A stretch of 64,000 bases of DNA from Streptomyces sp. NRRL F-5126 (GTDB lineage Bacteria; Actinomycetota; Actinomycetes; Streptomycetales; Streptomycetaceae), in NCBI RefSeq assembly GCF_000721265.1, contig NZ_JOFZ01000013.1, forward strand, positions 1-64,000, written 5' to 3'. A program made the position numbers and the translations under genes. The notes under the pieces were generated by a model. The model saw nothing but the letters and a program-made list of their open reading frames with translations. It was not told where the DNA came from and did not search any database. Positions 35,410 through 44,454 of the stretch are shown in pieces (within the stretch, counting starts at the first letter, position 1; each line of letters begins with the position of its first letter).

Positions 35410-36827
35410 GTGCCTTCCCCGTCGCGCCGGACGCGGTGGCCGGTAGTGCTGCCGCCCTGGGTACCGACCCCCTCACCCTGGCCGACCTGCTCCGCGTGGC
35501 GAACGCTCCGGGCTTCGAGCGGTGGCAGGAGCAGGTACGCCGTACCGGCGGCTGCTCCGATCCGATCCACCTGGAGGGCATGACCGTCACCCGCGACACC
35601 CGCACGGGGCAGGTGCTCTACTCCTACTCCAGCCAGGGCGAGCCGGGCGGACGGCTGCGGGTGGCGTGCGGCAACCGGCGTGCCTCGCGCTGCCCCTCCT
35701 GCGCCTGGATGTACGCGGGCGACACCTTCCACCTGATCCGCGCCGGGCTGACCGGTGATCCGCGCAAGGACGTGCCCTCGACGGTGCGGGCGCATCCGAA
35801 GGTGTTCGCCACGCTCACGGCTCCCTCGTTCGGCCCGGTCCACAACCGGCCCACCTCCGGCCGCTGCCGCTGCGGCACCACGCACCCGGACGGCTCGCCG
35901 CTGCTGGGCACGGCCCTGGACCCTGCCCGCTACGACTACGCGGGCGCGGTGCTGTGGAACAACCATGCCGGGGACCTGTGGCGCCGCTTCACGATCTACC
36001 TGCGCCGCGAGATCGCCCACCGCACCGGCCTGACCCAAACCGCCTGCGCACAGGTGTGCCGGGTCTCCTTCGGGAAGGTCGCGGAGTTCCAAAAGCGCGG
36101 CGCGGTCCACTTCCACGCGATCGTCCGTCTCGACGGTCCGGACGGGCCCGATACGCCCCCGCCGGCGTGGGCCACCACCGATCTCCTCGCGGACGCCATC
36201 ACGGCGGCGGCCGCCCGCGTCACCGTGCCCGTGCCCGCCTCCGGGGATGAGCCCGCGCGGGTGCTGCGGTGGGGTGCTCAGGTGGATGTCCGGCCGATCG
36301 GCGCCGCGTCCGCGAACGACGAACTCACCGAGCAGGCGGTCGCCGCGTACGTCGCGAAGTACGCCACCAAGGCGGCCGAGACCACCGGCACCGTGGATCG
36401 ACGGCTCGGAGAGCTGACGGAACTCGACAAGCTGACCGACCTGCCCGACCACGCCCGGCGCCTCATCGAAGCCTGCTACGACCTCGACGCCGCGTATCCG
36501 GATCGCAAGCTGTGGCAGTGGGCCCACATGCTCGGCTTTCGCGGCCACTTCTCTACGAAGTCGCGCCGCTACTCCACCACTCTCGGTGCCCTGCGGCAGG
36601 TGCGTGCCGAGTACCGCGCCCGGCAGGAACGCCAGGCACGCGGCCTGCCCGACCCTGACGACTCGGAGGGCTCCACGCTGACGCTCGCGCACTGGACCTA
36701 CGCCGGACACGGACACACACCCGGTGAGTCCTGGCTCGCCGCCACCATCGCCCGGGAACTGCACACCGGCCGCGACACCGCCCGCGAAGCACTCGCCGAC
36801 CTGGACGACACGGAGGTGTGGGCATGA
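35406..36827 (+). CDS. repSA: Rolling-circle replication initiator, RepSA-like
   Basis: A 473-residue HUH-endonuclease-type initiator. Motif II is VHFHAIVRL (near residues 234-242) and the tyrosine motif is YVAKYATKAAE near 314. Cys pairs CPSCAWMY near 97 and CRCG near 155 suggest zinc binding. The family nicks a double-strand origin and supports rolling-circle replication of the excised element. Starts by ATGA overlap with the small upstream gene and overlaps xis by 4 bp, so rep-xis-int form one operon. Confidence 0.93.
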   Translation: MSAFPVAPDAVAGSAAALGTDPLTLADLLRVANAPGFERWQEQVRRTGGCSDPIHLEGMTVTRDTRTGQVLYSYSSQGEPGGRLRVACGNRRASRCPSCAWMYAGDTFHLIRAGLTGDPRKDVPSTVRAHPKVFATLTAPSFGPVHNRPTSGRCRCGTTHPDGSPLLGTALDPARYDYAGAVLWNNHAGDLWRRFTIYLRREIAHRTGLTQTACAQVCRVSFGKVAEFQKRGAVHFHAIVRLDGPDGPDTPPPAWATTDLLADAITAAAARVTVPVPASGDEPARVLRWGAQVDVRPIGAASANDELTEQAVAAYVAKYATKAAETTGTVDRRLGELTELDKLTDLPDHARRLIEACYDLDAAYPDRKLWQWAHMLGFRGHFSTKSRRYSTTLGALRQVRAEYRARQERQARGLPDPDDSEGSTLTLAHWTYAGHGHTPGESWLAATIARELHTGRDTAREALADLDDTEVWA

Positions 36828-37018
36828 AGCGGCCCCTGCCAACGCGCTACCTCACCCCGGTAGACCTCGCTGACCTCCTCGGCGTCCCGCTCGAAACCGT
36901 CTACCAGTGGCGACGCAAGCACACCGGCCCGCGCGGCTTCCGCGTCGGCCGGCACCTCCGCTACGACCCCGAAGACGTCCGCGCCTGGGTCGAAACCCTC
37001 ATGGAAGAGGCAGCCTGA
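36824..37018 (+). CDS. xis: Excisionase (MerR-like HTH)
   Basis: A 64-residue winged-helix protein: YLTPVDLADLLGVPLETVYQ, WRRKHTGPRGFRVGRHLRYD, ending ALV-like VRAWVETLMEEAA. This is the helix-turn-helix type 17 of small element excisionases that bend att DNA for the integrase. Start ATG 36824 overlaps rep by 4 bp and its stop overlaps the integrase start. Confidence 0.92.
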   Translation: MKRPLPTRYLTPVDLADLLGVPLETVYQWRRKHTGPRGFRVGRHLRYDPEDVRAWVETLMEEAA

Positions 37019-38256
37019 TGGCCGGACACATCCAAGACCGTTGGTACCGCACCGAGACAGGCGCGGACGGCAAGTCAGTCAAGGTCAAGACCGACCGCCA
37101 CGGCGCCGGCCTGCGCTACCGCGCCCGCTACATCGGCCCCGACGGCACCGAGAAGTCCAAGAGCTTCCCCGACAAGCAGAAGCGCAAGGCTGAGACGTGG
37201 CTGGCCAACACCGAGGCGGACATGTCGCGCGGGGACTACATCGCGCCGGAAGCAGGGAAGGTCACGTTCGAGCAGTACGCCACCAAGTGGATGCGGACTC
37301 AGATGACCGATCCCGCTACGCGTGAGTCCGTGGAGATGCGGCTACGGCTGCACGCCATCCCGCACATCGGCAAGAGGCCTATAGGTTCCTTCAATCCGAC
37401 CCATCTGCGCCTCTGGATGCGGGTGTTGGAGGACGCGGGCCTGTCGGCTGCCTACCGGCGGGGGATCTTCGCGCACGTCTCGACGGTGTTCACCGCTGCT
37501 GTGGAAGACCGGATCATCCGTGCCAACCCGTGCAGTGCTCGGTCGGTCAAGGCTCCTCGGCTCGACCCGCGCAAGGTGAAGCCCTGGTCCGCTGAGCGTG
37601 TGAAGTCGGTTCGGACGGAGCTGCCCGCGCGCTACCAGGCACTCGTGGACCCTGCCGCCGGTTGCGGACTTCGTCAAGGTGAGGTGTTCGGCCTGGCTGT
37701 CGAAGATGTCGACTTCCTCGGCGGCGTCGTTCACGTGACCCGGCAAGTCAAGCTCCTGCACAACCGGCCGGTCTTCGCACCGCCCAAGGGCGGCAAGGAA
37801 CGAGACGTGCCGTTGCCCGAGTCCATCGCCTTCGCGCTTGCTGGTCACCTGACGCAGTTCCCTGCGGCTGAGGTGACCTTGCCGTGGAAGACCTTGGACG
37901 GGCCACCGATGACAGCAACGTTGATCTTCCGGAGTCCCGAGGGCTTGTCCTTGAATCGGAACCGCTTCAACCACCGTCAATGGCGCCCTGCTCTGGTCGC
38001 CGCCGGCGTGGCCACGGGGCGGGACAACGGCATGCATGCGCTACGGCACTTCTACGCGTCCGTACTCCTCGACGCGGGGGAGAGCATCAAAGCACTGAGT
38101 GAGTACCTCGGTCACCATGATCCCGGCTTCACCCTGCGCACCTACACGCACCTGATGCCGGCGAGCGAGACCCGTACTCGGAGCGCCGTGGATGCGGTCT
38201 TCGGGAATCAAGGGGCTACCGATGACGGCCCGGACACGGCCCAGAGGGGCTCATAG
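37018..38256 (+). CDS. int: Tyrosine-type site-specific integrase
   Basis: A 412-residue tyrosine recombinase. N-terminal arm-binding region with RYRARYIGPDGTEKSKSFPD, core-binding SAM-like domain at about 85-165, catalytic domain with Arg in GCGLRQGEV near 218, Lys in PPKGGKERDV, HALRH near 340, GHHDPG near 364 and the nucleophile Tyr in TLRTYTHLM near 375. Full catalytic set, so probably active. It ends 20 bp from attR, as is usual for site-specific elements. Confidence 0.96.
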   Translation: MAGHIQDRWYRTETGADGKSVKVKTDRHGAGLRYRARYIGPDGTEKSKSFPDKQKRKAETWLANTEADMSRGDYIAPEAGKVTFEQYATKWMRTQMTDPATRESVEMRLRLHAIPHIGKRPIGSFNPTHLRLWMRVLEDAGLSAAYRRGIFAHVSTVFTAAVEDRIIRANPCSARSVKAPRLDPRKVKPWSAERVKSVRTELPARYQALVDPAAGCGLRQGEVFGLAVEDVDFLGGVVHVTRQVKLLHNRPVFAPPKGGKERDVPLPESIAFALAGHLTQFPAAEVTLPWKTLDGPPMTATLIFRSPEGLSLNRNRFNHRQWRPALVAAGVATGRDNGMHALRHFYASVLLDAGESIKALSEYLGHHDPGFTLRTYTHLMPASETRTRSAVDAVFGNQGATDDGPDTAQRGS

Positions 38257-38275
38257 GGCGCTGACCTGCGGCATT

Positions 38276-38289
38276 CTCAGAAGCCGAAG
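38276..38289. other. Right attachment site (attR core)
   Basis: CTCAGAAGCCGAAG, the second copy of the 14-bp core. On the minus strand it encodes the last residues FGF and the stop of the CAP-domain protein, so the reading frame of the target gene is not altered. Confidence 0.88.
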
Positions 38290-39188
38290 TCCTGCGTCCA
38301 CCAGGGGCCGCCGGAGCCGTAGTGCACGCCGACGCCCAGCCGGGTGTAGTCGCAGTTCAGGATGTTCGCGCGGTGGCCCTCGCTGTGCATCCAGGCGTCC
38401 ATCACCGCCTGCGCGTCGGCCTGGCCGCGGGCTATGTTCTCCCCGCCGAGCTGCCGCACGCCCGCCGCGTCCGCCCGGTCCCACGGCGTCTTGCCGTCCG
38501 GGTCCGTGTGGTCGAAGAATCCGCGCTCCGCCATCTCGTCGCTGAAGTTCTGCGCGAGCGAGTCGAGAGAGCCGTCGTCCTTCAGCGCGCTGCATCCGAC
38601 CTTGGCCCGTTCCTGGTTGACCAGGGCGAGCACCTGCGCGGCCGCCGTGGACGGCCCCGTGGGGGACGCGGGCGCCTTGACGACGTGCGGCGTGCTGGAG
38701 GCGGGTGCCGGGGCCTTCTTCGGCGGCGCCCCGGTGCCCGCCGATGTCCTCGTGCCGTCGGACGTCTTCGTCTTCCGCGGGGAAGGCGTGCCCTTCGACC
38801 TGCCCGGCGTGGCGGTGTGCGTCTTCGACGGCTCGGCCGAGCCCGTGCCCGACGCCTTGGGCGCCGTCCCCTCCGACGTGCCGCCGGCGGAATCCGAGGG
38901 CGTCGGGGATGCGCTGTGGCCACCCTGCTCGGTCAGGCCGGACGGGACGTCCGCCGGCCTGACGTGCTCCGAGCCGATCGCGCCCGCGCCGACGTCGAAG
39001 CCGCCGCCACCGGGTATCAGCCCCGACGTCACGGCCACCGCGCCCACCGCCATCGCGGCCGATGCGCCGAGCAGTCCGGTGCGCACGGGGCCGCCGAGAC
39101 GCCGCCCGCGCCCGCGGCGCCGTCCGGCGTCCCCGTCCGGCTCGGGTACGGGGGCGGGCCCGGCAGCGGAGCGTCCATGGCGTCCCAT
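38277..39188 (-). CDS. Membrane-anchored CAP/SCP-domain protein
   Basis: A 303-residue protein: basic N-terminus, one membrane segment at about residues 35-57 (LLGASAAMAVGAVAVTSGLI), a long Pro/Ser/Thr/Lys linker, and a CAP domain at 190-303 (LVNQERAKVGCSAL, GFFDHTDPDGKTPWDRADAA, GENIARGQADAQAVMDAWMH, SEGHRANILN). Bacterial CAP proteins are extracellular with unclear enzymatic role. ATG 39188 is chosen because GAGGAAGG lies 6 nt ahead. Its last codons form the attachment core of the adjacent element, which has separated it from its convergent neighbour mutM. Confidence 0.9.
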   Translation of the reverse strand: MGRHGRSAAGPAPVPEPDGDAGRRRGRGRRLGGPVRTGLLGASAAMAVGAVAVTSGLIPGGGGFDVGAGAIGSEHVRPADVPSGLTEQGGHSASPTPSDSAGGTSEGTAPKASGTGSAEPSKTHTATPGRSKGTPSPRKTKTSDGTRTSAGTGAPPKKAPAPASSTPHVVKAPASPTGPSTAAAQVLALVNQERAKVGCSALKDDGSLDSLAQNFSDEMAERGFFDHTDPDGKTPWDRADAAGVRQLGGENIARGQADAQAVMDAWMHSEGHRANILNCDYTRLGVGVHYGSGGPWWTQDFGF

Positions 39189-39361
39189 CCGCGGTCCTTC
39201 CTCGTGCTCTCGGTAGTCGTGGAGGCTCTCCCCGGCGGGGCGGCCTCCCACCCATCGGCGCCCTCACCCGAACGAGTGATGCGCGTTTCGCGACGGGACT
39301 GTACGCCATGAGCGGTGGGGCGGGTGGGGACTGAGGGCAATCGCACGGTTAGCTTGCGTCC

Positions 39362-39643
39362 ATGAATGACCAGGTACGGCTCACCGTCTGGGTACGCGGC
39401 CGGGTACAGGGAGTGGGGTTCCGCTGGTTCACCAGGGCGAACGCACTGGAGATCGGCGGCCTCACCGGCTTCGCGCTCAATCTCGACGACGGCAGGGTGC
39501 AGGTCGTGGCCGAAGGGGCGCGTGAGAATTGCCACCGGCTGCTCGACTGGCTGAGATCCGTCGACACGCCCGGCCGCGTCGACGGCGTCACCGAGATATG
39601 GGGCACCGCGCGCGGCGGCTACGAGACCTTCGCGATCAGGTGA
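39362..39643 (+). CDS. acyP: Acylphosphatase
   Basis: A 93-residue acylphosphatase hydrolysing carboxyl-phosphate bonds. Active-site loop [14 protein letters not shown] (residues 11-24) with the catalytic Arg and the Asn in GFALNLDDG near 40 are intact. Monocistronic by appearance, upstream of the smc region. Confidence 0.95.
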   Translation: MNDQVRLTVWVRGRVQGVGFRWFTRANALEIGGLTGFALNLDDGRVQVVAEGARENCHRLLDWLRSVDTPGRVDGVTEIWGTARGGYETFAIR

Positions 39644-40043
39644 GGAAGAGGCGCCTGCCCGGGACGTGCGGGACGCGGGCCCCGGCGGCGGGTCCGCCGG
39701 CACGCGGCCGTACCACCGTGATGACCTGGTGGTTGCGGGCGGGGCACGGAGCGTGCCAGTCTTCCGCACGGACGAGGGCATGCACCGGGCCGGCCCCGGG
39801 CACACGCCGCGCCGGGCGACAGCGGGCGCCGCGCCGCCGGCCGCCGTGCCCGTACGGACGGTGATCGTGTTGACCGTCAAACTTTTTGGTGAGACTCTGG
39901 AAGCCCCGCGCACACCAACTGTCTGGCGGCGAGAACAGCAGAGGTAGCGACCTCTCTGCCAGGCGTGCGGGCTTGACCAGCCTCACGAAACCCACGACCC
40001 ACACCGCATCCGGTCGGTCACTCATTGTGGAGGACCATCCATC
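39644..40043. other. Intergenic region between acyP and the small gene before smc
   Basis: 400 bp with no recognisable gene. A TTGACC at 39870-39875 within an AT-richer patch (CAAACTTTTTGGTGAGACT) may be a -35 box, but no good -10 follows at the right distance. Confidence 0.35.
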
Positions 40044-40259
40044 ATGGCAAAGGCGCTTCTCGGTTATGTCGGCGGTTCCGACCCGCGACTCCTCGCCGAG
40101 ATGCGACGGCTTCAGCAGCGCGTCCAGGACCTGGAGTCCGAACTCGTACGGATCCAGACCGAGAACGACGCGCTGAGCGCTGCCGCCGCACAGCACCCTG
40201 GAGAGTCGCTGCTCGACGGCATCGACATTGATGTTTCCCAGGAGCCTGCGCTCACCTGA
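40044..40259 (+). CDS. Small coiled-coil protein, unknown function
   Basis: A 71-residue protein starting MAKALLGYVGGSDPRLLAEM, with a heptad-like helix at residues 20-48 (MRRLQQRVQDLESELVRIQT) and an acidic end. No family known to me, though I believe it is conserved upstream of smc in streptomycetes. Start follows GGACC-rich sequence; the AT-richer leader upstream supports independent expression. Confidence 0.75.
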   Translation: MAKALLGYVGGSDPRLLAEMRRLQQRVQDLESELVRIQTENDALSAAAAQHPGESLLDGIDIDVSQEPALT

Positions 40260-40526
40260 TCACGGCCCTGCGCGGGCCGCCGACAGGTGAGGACATTCTC
40301 GCCGGCAAGAATATGCAAGGGACGCTCCGGCGTCCCTTCTTTTCTTTCTTCCCCGCCTTCTCTGTGCCTTCTCTGTCCCCGGCCCCGCGAAGCCGCCCGC
40401 TCCCTGAGTCGCAGCCCCCGCCGCGCGCCCGCCTCGTCCTTCCCCACCTTCTTAACGTCTGATGTGCCCTGCGCGTCCGGTGGTGAAACCGCCGCCGGAC
40501 GATCCCTGCGGGTAGAGTCCGGCGGC

Positions 40527-43500
40527 GTGCACCTCAAGGCCATGACACTCCGCGGGTTCAAATCGTTCGCGTCCGCCACGACGCTGCGCTTCGAGCCCGG
40601 GATCACCTGCGTCGTGGGCCCGAACGGCTCGGGCAAGTCCAACGTCGTGGACGCGCTGTCGTGGGTCATGGGCGAGCAGGGCGCCAAGTCGCTGCGCGGC
40701 GGCAAGATGGAGGACGTCATCTTCGCCGGCACGACCGGCAGGCCCCCGCTCGGGCGCGCCGAGGTCTCGCTGACCATCGACAACACGGACGGCGCGCTGC
40801 CGATCGCGTACGCCGAGGTCACCATCATGCGGATCATGTTCCGCGGCGGCAGCAGCGAGTACCAGATCAACGGCGACACCTGCCGGCTCCTCGACATCCA
40901 GGACCTGCTGTCCGACTCGGGCATCGGCCGGGAGATGCACGTCATCGTCGGGCAGGGCCAACTCGACTCCGTGCTGCACGCCGACCCGATGGGCCGCAGG
41001 GCGTTCATCGAAGAGGCCGCGGGCGTGCTGAAGCACCGCAAGCGCAAGGAGAAGGCGCTGCGGAAACTCGACGCGATGCAGGCCAACCTCGCGCGCGTGC
41101 AGGACCTCACCGACGAGCTGCGCCGCCAGCTCAAGCCCCTCGGCCGGCAGGCCGCCGTCGCGCGCCGCGCCGCCGTCATCCAGGCCGACCTGCGCGACGC
41201 CCGTCTCAGGCTGCTCGCCGACGACCTCGTCACGCTCCAGGAGGCGCTGCGCACCGAGGTTGCCGACGAGGCCGAGCTCAAAAGGCGCAAGGACGAGGCC
41301 GAAGGGCGCCTGAAAGCCGCACTCGCGCGCGAGGCGGCCCTGGAGGACGAGGTGCGCCGCCTCGCCCCCCGGCTCCATAACGCCCAGGCGACCTGGAACG
41401 AGCTTTCCCGGCTGGCCGAACGCGTCCGCGGCACGGTCTCGCTCGCGGACGCGCGCGTCACCAGTGCCACCCAGGCACCCGCGGAGGAACGGCGCGGCCG
41501 CGACCCGGAGGACATGGAACGCGAGGCCGCCAGGGTCCGCGAGCAGGAGGCCGAGCTGGAGGCGGCTCTCGAGGCGGCCGAGCGCGCGCTCGACGACACC
41601 GTCGCCCACCGCGCCGACCTGGAGCGCGAACTGGCCGTCGAGGAACGCCGCCTCAAGGACGCCGCGCGGGCCATCGCCGACCGCCGCGAGCAACTGGCGA
41701 GGCTGCACGGCCAGGTCACCGCCGCGCGCGGGCGCGCCGCCTCCGCCCAGGCCGAGATCGACCGGCTGGCCGCGAGCCGGGACGAGGCCCAGCAGCGCGC
41801 CGTCGCCGCGCAGGAGGAGTACGAGCAGCTCAAGGCGGAGGTCGACGGCCTCGACGCCGACGACGTCGAACGGGGCGACGAGCACGAGAGCGCCAAACGC
41901 GCCCTCTCCGACGCCGAGTCCGCGCTGTCCGCCGCACGCGAGGCCGCCGTGTCCGCCGAGCGCAGCCGGGCGGCCGTGGCGGCCCGCCACGACGCACTGG
42001 CGCTCGGGCTGCGCCGCAAGGACGGCACGGGCGCCCTGCTCGCCGCGCGCTCCACCCTGACCGGCGTGCTCGGACCGGCAGCCGAACTGCTCACCGTCGA
42101 GCCGGGGCACGAACTCCAGGTGGCGGCCGCGCTCGGAGCCGCGGCTGACGCCGTCGCGGCACGCGACCCGGCCACCGCCGCGGACGCCATCCGCCTGCTG
42201 CGCAAGCAGGACGCCGGCCGCGCCACCCTCCTGCTCGGCGACGCGCCCGAAGAGCGGGCGCAGGACCGCGCAGGCGGGGCCGGCCGCGAGGACGGCCTAC
42301 TGGTCCACGCCCGCCCCGGCAGCGGCGGCGCTCCGGCAGAGGGCGCGCCGCCGGCTCACGCCCGTACCGGCGCGGTGCCCGCCCCCGCGGACGGCCATGC
42401 CCTCCGCGCGGGTGACGAACGGCAGGGCGCCGAGCGGGCCGACGCCGCGGCGCCCGGCGGCGTCTCGCTGCCCGCGCAGGCCGGCTCGGCCGGCCCGGCC
42501 CGCGTCACCGACCTGGTCAGCGGCCCCGCCCCGCTGGTCGCCGCCGTACGCAGGCTGGTGCGGGACATGGTCGTCGTCGCGACGCTCGAGGACGCCGAGG
42601 AACTCGTCCGCACGCACCCCGCGCTCGTCGCCGTCACCGCCGAGGGCGACATCCTCGGCTCCCACGTCGCGCACGGCGGCTCCGCAGGCGCACCGAGCCT
42701 TCTCGAAGTGCAGGCCTCGGTCGACGAGGCCGCGGCCGAACTCGCCGAGCTGGCCGTCAGGTGCGAGGCGCTGGCACAGGCACAGCGGGACGCCGCCGAG
42801 CAGCGCCGCGTATGCGCGGGACGGGTCGAGGAGCTGGGGGAGCTGCGGCGCGCCGCCGACCGGGAGAAGTCCGCCGTGTCCGGGCAGCTCGGCCGCCTCT
42901 CCGGGCAGGCACGCGGCGCGGCGGGCGAGGCCGAGCGCGCCGCGGCGGCCGTCGCCACCGCGCACGACGCCCTGGAGCGGGCCACCGCGGAGGCCGAGGA
43001 GCTCGCGGAGCGGCTGCTCGTCGTCGAGGAGGCGGCGGACGAGGCGGGCGACGACGAGCCCGACACCGCCGTACGCGACCGGCTCGCCGCGGACGGGGCC
43101 AACGCCCGCCAGACCGAGATGGAGGCGAGGCTCCAGGCCCGCACGCACGAGGAGCGCGTGAAGGGGCTCGCGGGGCGCGCGGACTCACTGGACCGCGCCG
43201 CGCGCGCCGAGCGCGAGGCCAGGGCGCGCGCCGAACAGCGACGGGCCAGGCTGCGCCACGAGGCGGAGGTGGCGCGCGCCGTCGCGGCCGGTGCCAGGCA
43301 ACTGCTCGCGCACGTCGAGGTCTCCGTCGAACGGGCGGAGTGCGAACGCGTCGCGGCGGAGGCGGCGAAAGCGGACCGGGAGGAGCGGCTGGCGCGCGAG
43401 CGCGGCAGCGGCCGCGACATCAAAACCGAGCTGGACAAGCTCACCGACTCCGTGCACAGGGGCGAGGTGCTCGGCGCGGAGAAACGCATGCGGATCGAGC

Positions 43501-44303
43501 AACTGGAGACCAAGGCGCTCGAGGAACTCGGCGTCGAGCCCGCAGGACTCGTCGCCGAGTACGGCCCCGGGCGGCCCGTGCCGCCCTCGCCCGCCGCGGA
43601 GGGCGAGACCCTGCCCGAGGACCCCGGGCACCCGCGCAACAGGCCGAGGCCGTTCGTGCGCGGCGAGCAGGAGAAGCGCCTCAGGGCGGCGGAGCGCGCC
43701 TACCAGCAGCTCGGCAAGGTCAACCCGCTCGCCCTGGAGGAGTTCGCGGCGCTCGAAGAGCGGCACAACTTCCTCTCGGAGCAGCTGGAGGACCTGAAGA
43801 AGACCAGGACCGACCTGCTCCAGGTCGTCAAGGAGGTCGACGAGCGCGTCGAGCAGGTGTTCACGGAGGCCTACCGGGACACCGCCCGCGAGTTCGAGGG
43901 GGTCTTCTCCCGGCTCTTCCCCGGCGGCGAGGGCAGGCTCCTGCTCACCGACCCGGAGAACATGCTCACCACCGGCGTCGACGTGGAGGCGAGACCGCCG
44001 GGCAAGAAGGTCAAGCGGCTCTCCCTGCTCTCCGGCGGCGAGCGGTCGCTCACGGCCGTCGCGCTGCTCGTGTCGATCTTCAAGGCGCGCCCCAGCCCCT
44101 TCTATGTGATGGACGAGGTCGAGGCGGCCCTCGACGACACCAACCTTCAGCGGCTGATCAGGATCATGCAGGAGCTCCAGGAGAGCTCGCAGCTGATCGT
44201 GATCACGCACCAGAAGCGGACGATGGAGGTGGCCGACGCGCTCTACGGTGTCTCGATGCAGGGCGACGGCGTCTCGAAGGTCATCAGCCAGCGGCTGCAC
44301 TGA
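40527..44303 (+). CDS. smc: Chromosome segregation ATPase SMC
   Basis: A 1258-residue SMC for chromosome condensation and segregation, acting with ScpA/ScpB. Walker A GPNGSGKSN near residue 34, coiled coil, hinge around 510-720, second coiled coil, signature LSGGERSL near 1169 and Walker B YVMDEVEAALDD near 1192. Between residues about 575 and 650 the hinge region carries an Ala/Gly/Pro/Arg-rich insertion. GTG 40527 is the family start (VHLKAMTLRGFKSF); the frame is open to 40287. ftsY follows 150 bp later. Confidence 0.97.
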   Translation: MHLKAMTLRGFKSFASATTLRFEPGITCVVGPNGSGKSNVVDALSWVMGEQGAKSLRGGKMEDVIFAGTTGRPPLGRAEVSLTIDNTDGALPIAYAEVTIMRIMFRGGSSEYQINGDTCRLLDIQDLLSDSGIGREMHVIVGQGQLDSVLHADPMGRRAFIEEAAGVLKHRKRKEKALRKLDAMQANLARVQDLTDELRRQLKPLGRQAAVARRAAVIQADLRDARLRLLADDLVTLQEALRTEVADEAELKRRKDEAEGRLKAALAREAALEDEVRRLAPRLHNAQATWNELSRLAERVRGTVSLADARVTSATQAPAEERRGRDPEDMEREAARVREQEAELEAALEAAERALDDTVAHRADLERELAVEERRLKDAARAIADRREQLARLHGQVTAARGRAASAQAEIDRLAASRDEAQQRAVAAQEEYEQLKAEVDGLDADDVERGDEHESAKRALSDAESALSAAREAAVSAERSRAAVAARHDALALGLRRKDGTGALLAARSTLTGVLGPAAELLTVEPGHELQVAAALGAAADAVAARDPATAADAIRLLRKQDAGRATLLLGDAPEERAQDRAGGAGREDGLLVHARPGSGGAPAEGAPPAHARTGAVPAPADGHALRAGDERQGAERADAAAPGGVSLPAQAGSAGPARVTDLVSGPAPLVAAVRRLVRDMVVVATLEDAEELVRTHPALVAVTAEGDILGSHVAHGGSAGAPSLLEVQASVDEAAAELAELAVRCEALAQAQRDAAEQRRVCAGRVEELGELRRAADREKSAVSGQLGRLSGQARGAAGEAERAAAAVATAHDALERATAEAEELAERLLVVEEAADEAGDDEPDTAVRDRLAADGANARQTEMEARLQARTHEERVKGLAGRADSLDRAARAEREARARAEQRRARLRHEAEVARAVAAGARQLLAHVEVSVERAECERVAAEAAKADREERLARERGSGRDIKTELDKLTDSVHRGEVLGAEKRMRIEQLETKALEELGVEPAGLVAEYGPGRPVPPSPAAEGETLPEDPGHPRNRPRPFVRGEQEKRLRAAERAYQQLGKVNPLALEEFAALEERHNFLSEQLEDLKKTRTDLLQVVKEVDERVEQVFTEAYRDTAREFEGVFSRLFPGGEGRLLLTDPENMLTTGVDVEARPPGKKVKRLSLLSGGERSLTAVALLVSIFKARPSPFYVMDEVEAALDDTNLQRLIRIMQELQESSQLIVITHQKRTMEVADALYGVSMQGDGVSKVISQRLH

Positions 44304-44454
44304 CGTGAATCGCGGCCGTCGGCCCGATACTGGAATGGTTGCGACTCCGCTCCCCTCCTGAAGGAGGGTGCTTCCGACCCGGAGGTTGCGGTCCAGCCCG
44401 AACCGGTCCCTTGCGGGACGAGAGAAATGTGTACGCCCCCTCGCTAGGAGACTG
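44304..44454 (+). promoter_or_regulatory. smc-ftsY spacer with two hairpins
   Basis: CCCTCC-TGAA-GGAGGG at 44353-44368 and GTCCC-TTGC-GGGAC at 44406-44419. It may be the end of smc transcription and the leader of ftsY. No known riboswitch class was recognised. Confidence 0.4.

Larger units (their letters stand above)
31800..38289. mobile_element. Small integrative element (AICE-like) lacking a visible transfer gene
   Basis: A 6.5-kb insertion between the convergent mutM and CAP-domain genes, bounded by a 14-bp direct repeat. Gene order from the right end: tyrosine integrase, excisionase, RepSA-like initiator, a small unknown protein, then divergent XRE and CutA-like genes, and a Fic gene near the left end. 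int-xis-rep with overlapping genes is the hallmark of actinomycete integrative and conjugative elements. No TraB/FtsK-type ATPase, Spd or NUDIX gene is present. The left part (31800-34100) has clearly lower GC than the chromosome. Confidence 0.9.

Noticed and set aside
44304..44454. Riboswitch before ftsY
   Set aside because: The hairpins do not match any riboswitch consensus I can recall; kept only as a structured leader.
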